This document shows, in pieces, positions 44,275 to 54,475 of a DNA stretch of 64,000 nt. The stretch spans positions 7,940-71,939 of the forward strand of contig JAEWQJ010000024.1 of the NCBI GenBank assembly GCA_023399215.1. The letters run 5' to 3'. Under the pieces are notes generated by a model. It was not told where the DNA came from. It made no database searches and saw nothing but the letters and a program-made list of their open reading frames with translations. How positions within the stretch are numbered: position 1 is the stretch's first letter; the number at the start of each line of letters is the position of its first letter. A program made the translations under genes and the position numbers. The DNA comes from Methanobacteriota archaeon (lineage in GTDB: Archaea; Halobacteriota; Methanosarcinia; Methanosarcinales; Methanosarcinaceae).

Positions 44275-45195
44275 CTAATTATCACCGCGCCCTTCTATGA
44301 CATCAATGATACGCTGGCCGATCAGTGGAGCGGCGGTAGCGGCAAAAGTGGGATTAGGATGAGAATCCGAAGTTGATGCAGCATTTTCCGGCAAGAGGTA
44401 TAGCCCGCCTCCGGTTTCCAGCTCGCGGAAATCCCAGATATATATATTATCACCGGGTTCATCCCAGGATGTCTTGACCCAGTTCGCAAAGTCTCTTGCT
44501 CTTTTGGCTTCTTCGGAATTGGTTGCACTTTCGACTAAAGCCGTACCGGTCCAAACAATGAAGCGGTTATTAGGAAACTCATGCATCTTCGTTTTCAGGG
44601 CGTTGTATTGCAGCTTATAATTCTCTTCACTTTTAACATTGGAAGTTATATCCGGAGAACCGGTATCGGCAACAACGCTGCTGACCGGGAAACAGTGCTT
44701 CCAAACGATAACGTCATAGGTCTGAGTCAGCATCTCCAGGGTCGGTTCTTTAATATAGGCAGAAGCACCGGCATGATTTACCCAGATGTTCCAGTAATCA
44801 TAAGGATAGTTATTCCATCCATAGGGATGTGATTTCGGAAATTCCATTTGTGTTATACTGTAGTTTGTGCCGTGATTAGTGTTGTAATTTGCAATTGTAG
44901 TGTCTACCCCACCGTCCCAAATGACTCCGCCGGTGCTGTGATGTAGATAAATGACCTTTGCCGAACTCGACATCAGTTCTTCATTTTCATTTTTCACGGC
45001 TGTAATATTGTTGTCTGTGCCAGTTACGTTCGTTGTTGTAGTCGCGTTATGTGTAAATATTACTAACTGTGCATTTTCACTGGCGTTTGAATTATCCGTA
45101 TCTGAGTTTGAACTACACCCCGATGTAGAGATAAATAAAATAGCAGTTAGCAATCCTATAAATTTAATTCCAGAAATTTTACTGGCAAGGCTCAT
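44275..45195 (-). CDS. SGNH-hydrolase-like lipoprotein
   Basis: The roughly 306-residue product has a lipoprotein signal (LLTAILFISTSGC) and an Asn/Thr-rich linker. Its outer domain starts YLHHSTGGVIWDGGVD, where a serine-containing block I is expected, and ends with SDSHPNPTFAATAAPLIGQ, matching the Asp-x-x-His block V of SGNH/GDSL hydrolases. A central IWVNHAGASAYIKEP and RFIVWTGTALVES fit the other strands. It may deacylate surface carbohydrate, but that is inference. I prefer the ATG at 45195, which follows GGGGGATT, over the ATG at 45222. Confidence 0.65.
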   Translation of the reverse strand: MSLASKISGIKFIGLLTAILFISTSGCSSNSDTDNSNASENAQLVIFTHNATTTTNVTGTDNNITAVKNENEELMSSSAKVIYLHHSTGGVIWDGGVDTTIANYNTNHGTNYSITQMEFPKSHPYGWNNYPYDYWNIWVNHAGASAYIKEPTLEMLTQTYDVIVWKHCFPVSSVVADTGSPDITSNVKSEENYKLQYNALKTKMHEFPNNRFIVWTGTALVESATNSEEAKRARDFANWVKTSWDEPGDNIYIWDFRELETGGGLYLLPENAASTSDSHPNPTFAATAAPLIGQRIIDVIEGRGDN

Positions 45196-45457
45196 GATAA
45201 TCCCCCAGGCATTACTTATCATTCTTTTATAAAATGACGTTACTGTCGGTAAAAGTGAATTTACTTGTCACTTAATTAAATTAATGGTTATGTTTATTAC
45301 AATAAGAACATTGCCTTGCTATTAAACTATGCAAAAATAGTAAAGGAATTTATTAGTAAAAAGTAATAATGTTTTTTAAGAATTAATAGCAATGTTTTTT
45401 AAGAATTAATAGCGGCATTTCTTATATAACATCGCTACTCTGTTGCTTTTCAAAGAA

Positions 45458-46045
45458 TTACCTTTTTTGTACGACAAGCAGCCCGTAAAGAATCGTTTCC
45501 GGAACCGGCGGGTTTTCAGGCGTACCTTTTTCAATTCTTTCTTCAGGATAGCCGAGGTTTTCGCAGGTATAAAGTTCAGCTTCAATACCCAGCTCTTTAA
45601 GAATTTCTGCGACTTCAAGTGAGCCAAAGTTTTCTTCCGGCAGCAGGAAGATATTTCTTCCATTCTTTAACTCCTGGATCAACTCGGCTTTTGCAGGTTC
45701 CGAGTCCCTACCGTGGGCTGTGATTGCGCAGAGGTTGGTCAGGTTCACTTTTGTACGCGCACAGGCCACCTGCATTGAAGAAATCCCAGGTATAACTGTA
45801 TCTTTCTCCCTTGCAAATTTTCCGAGCCCTGAAAACATGGGATCACCTGTAGACAGAACGACTGCATCGGCTGGCAAGAGATGAAGTGATTTATAGTCCT
45901 TAATCGGTTTTGCTTCACATGTAATATACTTCTGGGCAATCTCAATAGCTCTTTTTGCACCATAAACCACAGAAGCTTTCCTTATAGCCTTTATTCCTTC
46001 TTCCGTAAGCATTCCGGGCCCGACTCCGACTCCTACGACGATCAT
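45458..46045 (-). CDS. cbiE: Cobalt-precorrin-7 (C5)-methyltransferase
   Basis: The 195-residue protein has the class III methyltransferase landmarks VVGVGVGPGMLTEEGIKAI at the start, LSTGDPMFSGLG in the middle and PGISSMQVACARTKV. This is the CbiE part of the CobL-type reaction; the CbiT part is separate and not in this window. It acts in anaerobic corrin synthesis, making the cofactor needed by the methylamine corrinoid proteins. It follows cbiD by 28 bp on the same strand. Confidence 0.85.
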   Translation of the reverse strand: MIVVGVGVGPGMLTEEGIKAIRKASVVYGAKRAIEIAQKYITCEAKPIKDYKSLHLLPADAVVLSTGDPMFSGLGKFAREKDTVIPGISSMQVACARTKVNLTNLCAITAHGRDSEPAKAELIQELKNGRNIFLLPEENFGSLEVAEILKELGIEAELYTCENLGYPEERIEKGTPENPPVPETILYGLLVVQKR

Positions 46046-46073
46046 TATTTTTCTTCCCCTTTACCTGTTTTAA

Positions 46074-47093
46074 TCAACTCTCATTCTTACTGTCCATCAG
46101 TACCGACCCATCTCTGTCGATTACCACAATTCTTGCGCCTTTTCCTTTCTCGATTGCCATTTTGAAAGCTTCTTTCAGGCGCACATGTTCAGGCTCTTTT
46201 TTAAGCATCTCGACAACAGTTGCATATCCGCTGCCTTCAAGCATCTCAGGGTTTCCCCATTTAAGGACAAGGCCTGGAAGCCCGCAAATAATTATATCAC
46301 CAGAAGCGTAATCAAGCCCTTCCGAAATCCTGCTTCCGATCATAACGACTGTATAATCAGGAAAAAGCATATGAGAGTAACGCATTCCTATCCGGCCTGT
46401 AGTCAGTACCACTCTGTCCGTGCAGCGGATCAGGTCTCCTCTCATTTCTCCCAGATGGTCGTTCCATGGCTCAACAAAACCTGTGCTCCCAAGTACGGAA
46501 ATTCCGCCTTCAACTCCTATCCTGCTGTTCAGAGTTTCTTTTCCGATCCTCTCTCCATCTGGAATTGAGATTGTAACCTCGGCTCCTTTCAGGCCCAGTT
46601 CTTCTATAGCTTCCTGCACTGCGGCCTTTATTTGTTCCATCGGTTTTGGGTTAATAGCTGGCTGGCCTTTCGGAACCTGTAGCCCGTCCCTTCTGACGAT
46701 TCCTATGCCTTTTCCTCCTAAAATTCGGATTCCTTCAGATTCCCTTGCTTCTCCCACAAATTCAAGTCCCCGTGTAATATCAGATTCGTGGTCGTTTGGA
46801 ATCTTTTTCACAACTGCACGCCCCTGCGAGGCTTCGCTGACCTCAAGCTGTGCTCTAAGTCCCACAGGAGTCGGAACGGATACTTTATCAACCGTTTTCT
46901 TAAGGGAAAGGACTGCGGCTTTTGCAGCAGCACTTGCTGTGGTTCCTGTAGTGTATCCTCGTTTGAGAACAGACCCGTCACTCAGAACCACAATCATCCC
47001 GGATGCAACTTTTGTTTCAAGTTCTTCCCTGGCAAGCCCGGTACGGACAATCCATTCTTCAGGGATCTTGAAATTGTTAACAGGATCTATCAT
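46074..47093 (-). CDS. cbiD: Cobalt-precorrin-5B C1-methyltransferase
   Basis: The 339-residue protein carries the CbiD signature LKRGYTTGTTASAAAKAA near residue 45, GGKGIGIVRRDGLQVPKGQPAINPKP near residue 125 (broken here for length: IGIVRRDGLQVPKG) and TIPDGERIG-like ISIPDGERIG. It methylates C1 in anaerobic cobalamin synthesis. The length is normal. It is co-transcribed with cbiE. Confidence 0.9.
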   Translation of the reverse strand: MIDPVNNFKIPEEWIVRTGLAREELETKVASGMIVVLSDGSVLKRGYTTGTTASAAAKAAVLSLKKTVDKVSVPTPVGLRAQLEVSEASQGRAVVKKIPNDHESDITRGLEFVGEARESEGIRILGGKGIGIVRRDGLQVPKGQPAINPKPMEQIKAAVQEAIEELGLKGAEVTISIPDGERIGKETLNSRIGVEGGISVLGSTGFVEPWNDHLGEMRGDLIRCTDRVVLTTGRIGMRYSHMLFPDYTVVMIGSRISEGLDYASGDIIICGLPGLVLKWGNPEMLEGSGYATVVEMLKKEPEHVRLKEAFKMAIEKGKGARIVVIDRDGSVLMDSKNES

Positions 47094-47800
47094 GGAAGAA
47101 TACTCGGAGGTTTTTTATTATAAATGTATTGACATCAACTACCAACGGCTAAAGCACGTTTGCTTGCGCTTCTATGTCTTAGTTACCTAAATCGGAAAAG
47201 ACCCCGATTGATTTTTGGGATAAGCCTTGCAGTATTTTCTGGTTTTACTGCATATGATAAAAGTAACTGCATCAAAGGTATAATAAAAAGATAGAAAAGA
47301 GGTGGCATCATTCCAGAAATGGGGATTTGTTTTTTGGAAATGGGGTTTTATCCTGGATTCTGGAACGATTGGGGAGTCGTTCCTTGTTTGGGGTATTGGG
47401 GTTGGTGTGTGAAAAATAGCTTTAGGAATGATGCCTTTTTCAGATGCCGGCACTTGCCTGGCACACTACTACATCTTAAGTTCTATTATATAAATATATA
47501 GGAAACTAAGGATGATCTTTCAATATAGAAGTATATCGATTGATTATGGACATGCCAACTATATATCTTCATAATATTTCCATATAATCCTCATATTTTG
47601 GTCTCCCAACTGCATTTTCTAACTTCGCTGAAACAAACTTCTCTTTGGAGTATAGATTACTACTCTAAAATTATCAGGTTAAAGAGGGAAGACGCTACCG
47701 GACTTTACTCCGGAAATCCGGGGAAAATTAAAGTCCAGGAAAAATTAAACTCCAATATATATAAAAACCGGACTGCTGTTTTTTCAGGTTACAACCCTTT
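47094..47800. other. Intergenic region with inverted repeat
   Basis: No gene is supported; the minus-strand frame at 47187-47453 lacks a ribosome binding site and family. GGCATCATTCC (47304-47314) and GGAATGATGCC (47425-47435) are exact inverted repeats enclosing a G/T-rich 110-bp segment. Confidence 0.5.
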
Positions 47801-49891
47801 TTACTGGATTCTTGCAAACATGCGGTCCAGTTCCCCTTTCGTAAATGTGATCACAGTGGGCCTGCCATGTGGACAGGAGTAAGGATTTTCAGCTTTTTTA
47901 AGCTGCTCTATTAGCTCTTCCATCTGTCTGGAACTACAGGCAGCTCCACCTTTGATTGCAGCTCTGCATGCGAGGGTCTTGCAGATCTTTTCCGAAATTC
48001 CGGTATCTTTTTTAACTTTTCCTGAAGCTAAAAGGTCCGAAACTACATCGTGGATAACTTCGGGGTCTTCAAGCCGTCCGAAGACCTCAGGTACAAAGGT
48101 GACTACGTACGTATTATCCCCAAATTCTGAAATACCGAACCCGTAATCTTCCAGATAAGGAATGTACTCTTCCATAAGCACTTTCTCTTTAGGTGTAAGG
48201 TCTATGGTTACAGGTGTGATCAACTCCTGCACCCTGGACTTTTTCATTTTCAAGACCTGCTCATAAAGAATTCTCTCGTGAGCAGCATGCTGGTCGATAA
48301 GCACAAGATCTTCTCCCCTTTCGGCAAGGATATACAGCTTAGATACCTGCCCTATAATCCTCAGGTTTTCAAAAGAATCCGTGTTCGGTTTTTGTATCGG
48401 TTTTTGTATCGGCTTTTGCATCTTTTCGGCATTTATACCCTCAAATTTTTTCTCTTCCGAATCTGTTTTTTCAATTCCATTCTCTTGAATACCTGTTACT
48501 CTCTTTTTACTTTCTCCTTCTTTCTCTCTTTCCTGCTCGATTTTATTATCCAGCTTTTTATCACTTGTTTCCTGCGTCCCTCCTTCTGCAGTAAAGTCCA
48601 GAAGGCGCTCGGAACGTTTTAGCCTCCTCTCGGTATCTTTTACCGGATAAACGTAGGTCTCAGCCTTATTCTTCAGACCTTTGACTCTTTCAGTAAGACC
48701 AGTTTCCAGAATCCCAGTCTCCGGAATCCCGGTGTCCTTTCCAGCTTTCTTCCTTCCAAAAATTTCCGCAGCTTCTGAGACCTGCAATCTATCTGAAGAA
48801 CTTGAAACATCGAAGGTTTTCTGAAAAACCCGGTCTCTTTTTTCCCGAATTTCAGGAGCCAGAGCATTTTCGGAGAGTACTTTTTCTATTGCAGATGTGA
48901 CCGCATCCCCAAGCTCTTTCTCCCGGCTGAAACGCACCTCGGCTTTTCGGGGATGTACATTAACGTCTACTTCTCCAGGATCGACAATAAGAGAAAGCAC
49001 TGCCACAGGATAGCGCTCTTTCGGAATTTTGGTATAATATCCTTCGCGAATAGCTTTATTAATGGCTCTTGAGGTTACCGGGCGGGTATTTACGAACAGG
49101 AAAAGCTGATCGCTTTCTCTTCGAGTGGTTTCAGGCTTTGAGATGTACCCAAAGATTTCAAAATCTTCGGTCCTGTACTCCAGAGGAAGCATTGAACGAG
49201 CCGTATCCGGGCCCAGGAGATTTACAATACTTTTGAAAGACTCACTTGAGCCCGCATTTCTTATGACTGGCTTTCCTTCACTGAGCAGAGTAAAGGAAAT
49301 ATGCGGATTTGCCAGAGCAAGCTGCATTACCGTATCTGTAATATGGGCAAGCTCGGTACGGTCACTTTTGAGGTATTTCTGCCTTGCCGGAGTATTGTAA
49401 AAAAGGTCTTTTACATGCACAGACGTACCTGGAGCCGTGCCTGCATCCGAAGTTTCCAGAACTTTTCCCCCATTGATCACTATCCTGGTACCTGTAATTT
49501 CTTCCGGAGGCCGGGTAAGAATCTCGACCTTTGAAACCGCTGTAATAGACGAAAGAGCCTCTCCCCTGAAGCCCATTGTAGAAATAGTATCGAGATCTTC
49601 AATCCGTGTGAGCTTGCTGGTTGCATGCTTTTTATATGCAAGCAGGGCATCTTCCCTGTTCATCCCGCACCCGTTGTCCCGGACAATAATGGAGCGTTTT
49701 CCGCCTTTTTCGACTTCGATGTGGATGTCCGTAGCTCCTGCATCGATTGAGTTGTCTATCAGCTCTTTTACTACGGATCCAGGGCGTTCAATTACCTCTC
49801 CGGCCGCGATTTTGTTTATCGTATCCTTATCAAGGAGCCGAATTTTATTTCCTTTATCTTTTTTCTTCCCTTCGATATGTTCTTCCATCAT
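47801..49891 (-). CDS. mutL: DNA mismatch repair protein MutL
   Basis: The 696-residue protein has the N-terminal GHKL ATPase (INKIAAGEVIERPGSVVKEL, DNSIDAGA, RDNGCGM, GFRGEAL and the DLFYNTPARQKYL segment). A long variable linker of charged repeats (about residues 380-500) follows, then the C-terminal dimerisation/endonuclease domain. That domain retains DQHAAHERILYE, which fits the DQHA(x)2E(x)4E metal-binding motif, plus ACRAAIKGG and CPHGRP. It should therefore be a nicking-type MutL as in organisms without MutH. It follows mutS by 120 bp on the same strand. Confidence 0.92.
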   Translation of the reverse strand: MMEEHIEGKKKDKGNKIRLLDKDTINKIAAGEVIERPGSVVKELIDNSIDAGATDIHIEVEKGGKRSIIVRDNGCGMNREDALLAYKKHATSKLTRIEDLDTISTMGFRGEALSSITAVSKVEILTRPPEEITGTRIVINGGKVLETSDAGTAPGTSVHVKDLFYNTPARQKYLKSDRTELAHITDTVMQLALANPHISFTLLSEGKPVIRNAGSSESFKSIVNLLGPDTARSMLPLEYRTEDFEIFGYISKPETTRRESDQLFLFVNTRPVTSRAINKAIREGYYTKIPKERYPVAVLSLIVDPGEVDVNVHPRKAEVRFSREKELGDAVTSAIEKVLSENALAPEIREKRDRVFQKTFDVSSSSDRLQVSEAAEIFGRKKAGKDTGIPETGILETGLTERVKGLKNKAETYVYPVKDTERRLKRSERLLDFTAEGGTQETSDKKLDNKIEQEREKEGESKKRVTGIQENGIEKTDSEEKKFEGINAEKMQKPIQKPIQKPNTDSFENLRIIGQVSKLYILAERGEDLVLIDQHAAHERILYEQVLKMKKSRVQELITPVTIDLTPKEKVLMEEYIPYLEDYGFGISEFGDNTYVVTFVPEVFGRLEDPEVIHDVVSDLLASGKVKKDTGISEKICKTLACRAAIKGGAACSSRQMEELIEQLKKAENPYSCPHGRPTVITFTKGELDRMFARIQ

Positions 49892-50011
49892 TCCTTTACT
49901 CCACCCAGGCCAGAAAAATTTTCATTGGACATACTTTAATCAACCTTTAATCGACCCTTAATAAACGTTTAAGCCAACAATTAATTGATCATTAATCAGC
50001 CCTTAGTCCAA

Positions 50012-52714
50012 TCAATCCAGTAGCCTTTTGAGCTCATGAAGCTTGTTCAGAGCTTCTATTGGCGTCATTTCTTCCACATTCAGTTTTCTAAGAGCTGTTT
50101 CTACAGGGCTGGGCCTGTTTACCTTTGCTGTATTTTCGCCGCTGTCTCCAGAGTCAAAAAGCATCATCTGAGTATAACGTGCTGTAGCTTTGATTTTTCT
50201 CTTTTTCCCGTTCTTGCAGTCTTCAACTTCTTCGAGCACGTTCTCTCTTTCGAGTTCCTTAAGAATCTCATTTGCCCTTTCTATTACCTTTTCCGGAACG
50301 CCTGCAAGCCTTGCAACCTGGATTCCATAACTCCTGTCTGTTGCACCCGGCACGATCTTTCGCAGGAAAACTAACTCATGACCTTCTTCTTTTACCGCAA
50401 CATGATAATTTTTGACCCTTTTTAATTTCTCTTCAAGGGCTGTGAGCTGGTGGTAATGAGTTGCAAATAGAGCTCTTATTCCTACTTTCCCCCTGTTATG
50501 CAGGAATTCCACAACAGCTTTTGCAATGCTGTACCCATCATAGGTACTTGTCCCCCTGCCAATCTCATCAAGAAGCACAAGACTTCTTGGGCTTGCATTA
50601 TTCAGGATATTTGCAAGCTCAACCATTTCTACCATAAAGGTACTCTGCCCACTTGCAAGGTCGTCAAATGCCCCAATTCTTGTAAAGACCTGGTCAATGA
50701 TCCCTATCGAAGCATAGGACGCAGGAACAAAAGAACCTACCTGAGCCATAATAGCTATAAGGGCAGTCTGACGCATGTAAGTGGACTTGCCTGCCATGTT
50801 CGGGCCTGTTACTAGCAAAAACTGATTTTCCTTGCAGTCCATTTCGGTATCATTCGGGACAAAGCCGCCATGTACGGTATTTTCAACTACCGGATGCCTT
50901 CCGTCACGAATAAGAATCTTACAGTCATCAGTAAGCTGGGGCCTGATATAATTGTTATTTTCTGCTATTTCAGCCAGATCTGCAAGGACGTCAAGCGTGC
51001 CTATTCTTTCTGCAGTTTCTTGAAGTTCTCTTGAATGGGCTGAAAGTATCTGCACAATTTCTTTAAAGATTTCATACTCGAGAGCTATAGCTTTTTCATT
51101 GGCTGTCAGGATAAGGCTCTCTTTTTCCTTGAGTTCAGGGGTAAAAAAGCGCTCGGCATTTGCCATAGTTTGTTTTCTGATATAGTCATCAGGCACCTGG
51201 CTGCTGTTGGCATTTGTTACTTCTATATAATACCCAAAAACCTTATTATATCCCACTTTCAGGGACTTTATGCCGCTTCTTTCTCTTTCCTTCTGCTGAA
51301 AATTTGCAATCCACTGCCTGCTATTGCTTGCAATATCCTTGAGTTCATCGAGTTCTGCATTGTATCCAGACTTTATCATGCCTCCTTCCCGAACTGAGAT
51401 CGGAGGCTCATCAACTATTGCTCTATCTATCATTTCAGCCAGATTTTCAAGTTCGGAAAACGATGCAAGTCCGACTGCAATATCATTTAAAATTGCGGAT
51501 TCAATGTTTTCTAGAAGGGAATCCCTGACAGGAGGCAGAGCTTCAAGGGATTTTTTCAGGGCTACAAGGTCCCTTGCGTTTGAGTTCCCATATACTACCC
51601 TGCCTACGAGACGTTCTATATCCCTGACATCTGAAAGCCAGTTTCGGAGATCGTAGAGGAGCAGAGGCTTTGCTGTCAGTTCTTCAACAGCATCTAGCCG
51701 ATGGTTGATTTTTTCTACGGAAAGCAAAGGTTTCAAAAGCCACTTTTTCAGGGTACGGCTTCCCATTGGCGTTTTCGTACTATTCAGAATGCGGTAAAGG
51801 GAATTTTCGTCCCCTTCATCTCGCACGTTTTTAACAATTTCTAGATTCCGCAGAGTTACGGAGTCAAGGATCATAAATTCGGAATTTGAGTAGGTTCTCA
51901 GGGTATTGATATGGGTAAGCTCCCGCATCTGTGTGGTCTGTGCATATTCCAGGGCAGCCCAGGCCGAATACACTGCAAAATCCAGATTTTCACAGCCCAT
52001 GCCCTCAAGGGTTGCAACCCTGAAATGAGTTTTCAGTCTTTCTCCAGCTTCTTTTGCTCCTGAAATATCGGGGGCAAATTCCTGCACAATAGTTTGGGCT
52101 CTCAGCCGCTCGGCAAGTGCAGGGTTTCCATATAGAGATGAAGGCAGAATGCATTCTGAAGGCCGCATGCGAGCAAGCTCGCTTAGAAGCTTTTCAAAAT
52201 TTTCCGAATCTCTGAATTGCGTTGTAAGGAATTCCCCTGTAGAAATATCGAGAAACGACACTCCAATTTCGAATTCCTGTTCGCCGTTCTTCTCGGGCTT
52301 TCCCATTTCTCGCCCAGCAACTGCCATAAGGTAATTGTTTGAGGCATCTGAAAACATGGAAGAATCAATTGCCGTACCGGGCGTGACTACCCTGACAACC
52401 CCTCTTTTTACAATTCCCTTTGCTTTTTTCGGGTCTTCAAGCTGTTCGCAAATTGCCACTTTATACCCTTTATTTATAAGCCTCGGCAGATAGGTGTCAA
52501 TTGCATGGTAGGGTATTCCTGCAAGCGGCATTCTTTCTCCTGATTTGTCTTTGCCACGGGCTGTAAGCGTGATCTCGAGTTCTTTTGCAATAGTTTTTGC
52601 GTCTTCCCCAAAGGATTCGTAGAAGTCTCCCATACGGAAGAAGATAAGGGTGTCAGGATATGCCTGCTTGGCTTCGTAGTACTGGCGCATTGCAGGGGTC
52701 ATCATTTCAGTCAT
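50012..52714 (-). CDS. mutS: DNA mismatch repair protein MutS
   Basis: The 900-residue protein has the mismatch-reading N-terminal domain, with FRMGDFYESFGEDA near residue 25 (the Phe-x-Glu wedge), followed by the connector and lever/clamp region. The ABC-type ATPase has Walker A TGPNMAGKST near residue 625 and Walker B VLLDEIGRGTSTYDG. It recognises mispairs and recruits MutL encoded downstream. The bacterial-type MutS1/MutL pair is present in Methanosarcina but missing from many archaea, and is usually taken as horizontally acquired. Confidence 0.93.
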   Translation of the reverse strand: MTEMMTPAMRQYYEAKQAYPDTLIFFRMGDFYESFGEDAKTIAKELEITLTARGKDKSGERMPLAGIPYHAIDTYLPRLINKGYKVAICEQLEDPKKAKGIVKRGVVRVVTPGTAIDSSMFSDASNNYLMAVAGREMGKPEKNGEQEFEIGVSFLDISTGEFLTTQFRDSENFEKLLSELARMRPSECILPSSLYGNPALAERLRAQTIVQEFAPDISGAKEAGERLKTHFRVATLEGMGCENLDFAVYSAWAALEYAQTTQMRELTHINTLRTYSNSEFMILDSVTLRNLEIVKNVRDEGDENSLYRILNSTKTPMGSRTLKKWLLKPLLSVEKINHRLDAVEELTAKPLLLYDLRNWLSDVRDIERLVGRVVYGNSNARDLVALKKSLEALPPVRDSLLENIESAILNDIAVGLASFSELENLAEMIDRAIVDEPPISVREGGMIKSGYNAELDELKDIASNSRQWIANFQQKERERSGIKSLKVGYNKVFGYYIEVTNANSSQVPDDYIRKQTMANAERFFTPELKEKESLILTANEKAIALEYEIFKEIVQILSAHSRELQETAERIGTLDVLADLAEIAENNNYIRPQLTDDCKILIRDGRHPVVENTVHGGFVPNDTEMDCKENQFLLVTGPNMAGKSTYMRQTALIAIMAQVGSFVPASYASIGIIDQVFTRIGAFDDLASGQSTFMVEMVELANILNNASPRSLVLLDEIGRGTSTYDGYSIAKAVVEFLHNRGKVGIRALFATHYHQLTALEEKLKRVKNYHVAVKEEGHELVFLRKIVPGATDRSYGIQVARLAGVPEKVIERANEILKELERENVLEEVEDCKNGKKRKIKATARYTQMMLFDSGDSGENTAKVNRPSPVETALRKLNVEEMTPIEALNKLHELKRLLD

Positions 52715-52909
52715 TTTTTACTCACTGTAGGCCTTGAATTATTCTGTTAATACAATTAAGAAAATAAAATTGGGATTTTTATTGGGAATTTCGATATCTC
52801 AGAATTCCTCAGATGCTAGATAATATCTGTATAAGGATTCCATAAATACTGGCTAATACCTTTAGATATTGATTAGTAGATACAACATCTTTATTAAAAT
52901 CATCCTTCT

Positions 52910-52922
52910 TATATATATTTAA
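52910..52922 (+). promoter_or_regulatory. TATA box for the zinc-ribbon gene
   Basis: CTTATATATATTT is a strong archaeal TATA-like box 40-50 bp upstream of the zinc-ribbon gene, giving a short leader that holds the ribosome binding site AAAGGAGGG at 52947-52955. Confidence 0.5.
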
Positions 52923-52961
52923 CAATTCGATATTGAATGCCATTTTAAAGGAGGGATTATT

Positions 52962-53180
52962 CTGGACCAGGAAAAACTCATCGAAGTTTGCCCTGTCTGC
53001 GGAAATGCAGATTTATATTATGAAGTTGGCGGGTATGCAGGTTCGGTTTACCACTGCAAAGAATGCGGGTATGTAGGAGCTTTTGTTGTTGAAGCTAATG
53101 AGGAAATGATTGAGAAAATCCGGGAAAAATATAGGCGTGAAAGAATGAGTCAAAGTAATAAAATGAGTGAAAATAAATGA
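52962..53180 (+). CDS. Zinc-ribbon protein with non-AUG start
   Basis: The 72-residue protein starts (M)DQEKLIEVCPVCGNADLYYE and continues with HCKECGYVGAF, giving a CxxC...CxxC zinc ribbon in the first 45 residues. An acidic-to-basic helix (EEMIEKIREKYRRERMS) follows. There is no ATG, GTG or TTG before the conserved part. GGAGG at 52950-52954 is seven bases from CTG at 52962, with ATT codons at 52956 and 52959 as alternatives. Similar small zinc ribbons in archaea accompany transcription or DNA repair genes, but the function is not known. It is transcribed away from mutS. Confidence 0.65.
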   Translation: MDQEKLIEVCPVCGNADLYYEVGGYAGSVYHCKECGYVGAFVVEANEEMIEKIREKYRRERMSQSNKMSENK

Positions 53181-53409
53181 GCTAATAAATTATCAGTAAA
53201 GCTAATTATATATTTTTACATATATTATTTATTGGTTTACTGAATATTTTTGGAAATAACTCTTTTAGTTGTGTTTGGGCGCTGCGAGAATATACGATAG
53301 TGTTTTTATCGATGATGAAAGCAACAATATGGAAGGTATGTATGCAAAAAAACAGTAAGTTGCCACTCACTACTTTCCTATCATGCTTAAGCTCAACCAT
53401 GAAATTGCT

Positions 53410-54108
53410 TTACGTTATGAAGAGTTCTTGAAGAAGTCTATGAGCAATATATAGCCCTAAGATAAATATGCATGCAGCAAATATATTCACTGTGAAGAGT
53501 GTTTGCCTTCCAACCCATGCAATTATTAAAAAGACAGCCATTATACCTCCGCCTATAGCTCCACCTACTATGAACTTTTTTGGCTTACTTTGATTATGCT
53601 TTTTTTCTGGCTTTAGTGAATTTTTGCCAATAACATGAACAATAAGAAAAGCGGTTGCAATGATGATAACATAGGATAACAAATTACCAACAGAAATAGA
53701 AATCTGAAAATTCAACTGTTGACCTGTTACTGCATTATAAATTAATCCCATCGTTTCTTTGGACATGACAATATGGATTACTCCAAGAATGGATGTGGAC
53801 AAAAGAAGTGTATCAATAAGATCCAGGACTCGCTCTTTTTGACTTTTCTGTGGTAGTGCAGCTATCACCTCATCACAGAATGATTTATAGTCTTGCCCGA
53901 TCAGCGTATTAATATCTTCCCCACGTTCTTGAGCAGACAGGACCATTTGTAGCAAATCGTGCCTTACGACTTCTTGATCATGATCTGAAATGTTTGCCAG
54001 GCGCAGGTAGCATACCATATCGGTCATGACAACGTTATCTTCGTCGGTTAACCGCTTATCCAGTTTATTATTTTCTTGGTTCAGTCTTTTTGTTTCAGTC
54101 TTCGTCAT
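53410..54108 (-). CDS. PadR-linked membrane protein (HAAS/DUF1700-like)
   Basis: The 232-residue protein has a cytosolic helical N-terminal part (residues 1-85, MVCYLRLANISDHDQEVV) resembling the HAAS/DUF1700 helical domain that commonly accompanies PadR regulators. Four membrane helices follow (LIDTLLLSTSILGVIHIVM, NLLSYVIIIATAFLIVHVI, IGGGIMAVFLIIAWVG, TVNIFAACIFILGLYIA). Family membership is inferred from context and composition. Its start overlaps the padR stop by one base, so the pair is translated together. Confidence 0.65.
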   Translation of the reverse strand: MTKTETKRLNQENNKLDKRLTDEDNVVMTDMVCYLRLANISDHDQEVVRHDLLQMVLSAQERGEDINTLIGQDYKSFCDEVIAALPQKSQKERVLDLIDTLLLSTSILGVIHIVMSKETMGLIYNAVTGQQLNFQISISVGNLLSYVIIIATAFLIVHVIGKNSLKPEKKHNQSKPKKFIVGGAIGGGIMAVFLIIAWVGRQTLFTVNIFAACIFILGLYIAHRLLQELFIT

Positions 54109-54431
54109 TATTCCCCACCATGAAATAATTGATTTACAGCATGATTGAGCTCTTGCCAGTTATTTATGAATGTCTCCAATTCTTTTTCTCCCGCTGGTGT
54201 GATGGAAAAATATTTGCGTTTTGGCCCAAGAGCCGACTCACGATATTTTGCCTTTATGAGATCGTTCTTTTCAAGGCGTAGCAGGAGCGGATAAATCGTG
54301 CCTTCTGAAATACCTGAAAAGCCATATATCTTCAATTGCTGTGAAATTTCATAGCCGTAAGTTTCTTTACTGCTAATTATTTTTAATATACAGCTTTCCA
54401 ATATTCCTTTGAGCATTTGCGATGGTATCAA
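54108..54431 (-). CDS. PadR-family transcriptional regulator
   Basis: The 107-residue winged-helix regulator has LESCILKIISSKETYGYEIS and SEGTIYPLLLRLEKNDLI, which form the recognition helix and wing, then LGPKRKYFSITPAGEKELE. The TTG at 54431 is the likely start, with GAGGTG seven bases upstream. It gives the common PadR beginning IPSQMLKGILESC, whereas the longer frame from 54455 adds eight unlikely residues. It presumably controls itself and the downstream membrane protein through the palindrome at 54476-54507. Confidence 0.82.
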   Translation of the reverse strand: MIPSQMLKGILESCILKIISSKETYGYEISQQLKIYGFSGISEGTIYPLLLRLEKNDLIKAKYRESALGPKRKYFSITPAGEKELETFINNWQELNHAVNQLFHGGE

Positions 54432-54475
54432 TATGCTGCACCTCTTTTCGCACACTACATTTTATAGCAAGATGC

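Noticed and set aside
47187..47453. 88-codon minus-strand frame
   Set aside because: It lies across the inverted-repeat block and has low-complexity composition and no translation signal.
48278..48622. 114-codon frame opposite mutL
   Set aside because: It is a shadow of the charged linker of MutL, rich in Phe/Leu as expected from antisense of Lys/Glu codons.
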